From positions 1 through 64,000 of the forward strand of contig JAIBBN010000004.1 in NCBI GenBank assembly GCA_019694655.1: a DNA stretch of 64,000 nt, written 5' to 3'. Position numbers and translations under genes: made by a program. This document shows positions 62,722 to 64,000 of the stretch, piece by piece. Numbering within the stretch: position 1 is the stretch's first letter; each line of letters opens with the position of its first letter. Source of the stretch: Leptospirales bacterium (GTDB lineage Bacteria; Spirochaetota; Leptospiria; Leptospirales; Leptonemataceae). The notes beneath the pieces were generated by a model. It was given only the letters and a program-made list of their open reading frames with translations, made no database searches and was not told where the DNA came from.

Positions 62722-64000
62722 ATGGCCGACGTCCTCCCGAGCGATCTGGAGGCCGAGCGCCAGACGCTTGGCGCGCTTTTGCTACGACCGGATTTGGTCG
62801 TGCAGCTGCGCGGTCAGCTGAAACGCGAAGATTTTTACTCCGAAGCCCATCGCTTGATCTGGGACGCGGTCGTCGCGCTCTACGATCAGGGTCGCACCGA
62901 CATCGATGCGATGCAGGCCATCCATTACCTTGAAGATCGGAAGATCGCCGCACAGGCCGGCGGCGGGCCCTATTTGCTCAAGCTGGTCCAGGATAGTCTG
63001 GCGCCTTCCAACGCTCCAATCTATGCCCAGCGACTTCGCGCCCTGGCTTTGCGACGTGCGTTGAAATTGGCCGGCGAGGAAATTGCCCGGCGCGCTGCCG
63101 AGCCCAACGAAGACGAAAACGAATTTCTTCGGTCCATTGAAGATCAAATTCTTCAGTTAACCAACAGCAGCTTCCAGCAAGGCATCGTTTCCGTAGCCGA
63201 ACTCCGCGCCGATTTCGTCGCTCACCTGACGGCCCTGGTGGAACGCAAGGGCGAACTTTCCGGGGTGCGGACGCACTTCACTGAGTTCGACCAGCTGACC
63301 TCTGGCTTGAAGGGCGGCGAGCTGATCATTCTGGCTGCGCGACCGGGCGTCGGCAAGACGACCTTTGCGCTCAATCTGGCCGCAAACATTGCGCTGAAGA
63401 ATGCGCAAAACACCCTTGTATTTTCCCTGGAGATGAGTCGGCTGGAACTGATGATGCGCCTGGTTTGTTCCGAGGCGCTCTACAGCCACAGCGAGCTGAA
63501 GCGCGGCAATCCTGGCGGAAGGCAGCGCGATTTGCTGCAGGCCATTGAACGCATCTGCGCAGCGCCGATTCATATTGATGATTCCGGCGATCTGACCGTC
63601 TGGGAATGCTTCGCCCGGGCGCGAAAATTCAAGGTGGCTCAAGACAAGGTCGGCCAGAAGCTGGGACTGATCGTCGTTGACTATCTGCAACTGCTCAATG
63701 ATCCGGAAGCGCGCAAGATGGGCCGCCAGCATGAGGTTGCGGAGATTTCGCGACGTCTGAAAGCGATGGCGCGTACTCTGGATGCGCCGGTGCTGGCGCT
63801 ATCGCAAATGAATCGCAGCGTGGAGCAGCGCCGGGGCGAATCGGCGCGTCCTCAGCTATCCGACCTCCGCGAATCTGGGGCCATCGAGCAAGATGCGGAC
63901 ATTGTAATGTTCATTCACAAGAGCCAGGAGGGCGAGGCGGAAAGCGTAGAGGATCTGGAGAACCGCGGGACAGTGGAAATGATTCTGGCCAAGCACCGCA
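62722..64000 (+). CDS. dnaB: Replicative DNA helicase DnaB (3' end outside window)
   Basis: The 426 visible residues include the N-terminal domain (PSDLEAERQTLGALLLRPDL), the linker and the RecA-like motor with Walker A LAARPGVGKTTFALNLA (about 206), LGLIVVDYLQLLND (Walker B) and the LSDLRESGAIEQDADIVMFI segment. It unwinds DNA at the replication fork. The coding frame is still open at the right edge. It starts 11 bases after rplI. Confidence 0.95.
   Translation, partial: MADVLPSDLEAERQTLGALLLRPDLVVQLRGQLKREDFYSEAHRLIWDAVVALYDQGRTDIDAMQAIHYLEDRKIAAQAGGGPYLLKLVQDSLAPSNAPIYAQRLRALALRRALKLAGEEIARRAAEPNEDENEFLRSIEDQILQLTNSSFQQGIVSVAELRADFVAHLTALVERKGELSGVRTHFTEFDQLTSGLKGGELIILAARPGVGKTTFALNLAANIALKNAQNTLVFSLEMSRLELMMRLVCSEALYSHSELKRGNPGGRQRDLLQAIERICAAPIHIDDSGDLTVWECFARARKFKVAQDKVGQKLGLIVVDYLQLLNDPEARKMGRQHEVAEISRRLKAMARTLDAPVLALSQMNRSVEQRRGESARPQLSDLRESGAIEQDADIVMFIHKSQEGEAESVEDLENRGTVEMILAKHR

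Noticed and set aside
1-64000. CRISPR arrays, insertion sequences, prophage genes, tRNA or rRNA genes
   Set aside because: No regularly spaced repeats, transposase or phage-type proteins, or tRNA/rRNA-like sequences were seen on reading the window; a dedicated tRNA search was not possible.

Overview
The window is GC-rich, gene-dense bacterial chromosome with no rRNA, tRNA, CRISPR array, transposon or phage gene that I could see. It looks like a spirochaete of the order Leptospirales (Leptospira/Leptonema/Turneriella side). The grounds are about ten lipoproteins with the relaxed spirochaetal lipobox (for example LLSQC, LLNAC, LLGGC), small Cys-patterned and Lsm-like exported proteins of leptospiral style, an LptD/LPS-type outer membrane, a multidomain soluble-adenylyl-cyclase-like protein, GAF-SpoIIE signalling and aerobic HemF. 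The order is an inference from protein character, not from a marker gene. No gap between genes exceeds 300 bases.

Layout. 0-4.7 kb: end of a choice-of-anchor D protein, an Lsm-like lipoprotein, then (minus) a degenerate HD-GYP protein coupled to a 740-residue unknown. 4.8-9.4 kb: MsbA-like exporter, orphan receiver protein, CsgG/TPR-like lipoprotein and small exported proteins. 9.5-18.6 kb: dgt, crcB, a SRPBCC protein, leuB, a second receiver protein, a minus operon (unknown, pgeF, SspB-like ClpX adaptor), trpF and mutS. 18.6-30 kb: a long minus-strand run with glycogen phosphorylase, a glycogen-synthase-like glycosyltransferase, a lipoprotein, a GAF-PP2C phosphatase, an ApaH-like phosphatase, hemF, a lipoprotein, a Sua5/TsaC enzyme and an M16 peptidase. 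30-40 kb: a DUF423 membrane protein, a 1395-residue cyclase-ATPase-TPR protein, a possible lipid-modification group (sterol-desaturase-like, CrtC/AttH-like, male-sterility-type reductase) and a radical SAM-HhH protein. 40-54 kb: lptD with a WcaJ-type sugar transferase, small lipoproteins, a polytopic membrane protein, trmB, an inactivated-looking metallo-beta-lactamase-fold protein, a GT2-GtrA fusion, folE and a propeller lipoprotein. 54-64 kb: aspS, phoH, pgpH and ybeY, then rpsF-ssb-rplI-dnaB, where rpsR is missing from its usual place.

How the genes work together. Many same-strand neighbours share ATGA, GTGA or TTGA start/stop overlaps, so they are probably translationally coupled. lptD, the sugar transferase, the MsbA-like exporter and the GT2-GtrA protein serve envelope glycolipids. 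Cyclic nucleotide signalling is represented by the cyclase, a PgpH-type c-di-AMP phosphodiesterase and a pseudo-HD-GYP protein. glgP and the neighbouring glycosyltransferase point to storage glucan.

Most notable oddities: hemF has no ATG/GTG/TTG start upstream of its conserved N-terminus and abuts an in-frame TAG of the preceding gene; crcB has a strong Shine-Dalgarno sequence placed for an in-frame CTG; an intrinsic-terminator-like hairpin lies in the aspS leader; a metallo-beta-lactamase-fold protein has lost its HxHxDH motif; a 100-residue lipoprotein carries a perfect EF-hand loop; and rpsR is absent between ssb and rplI.
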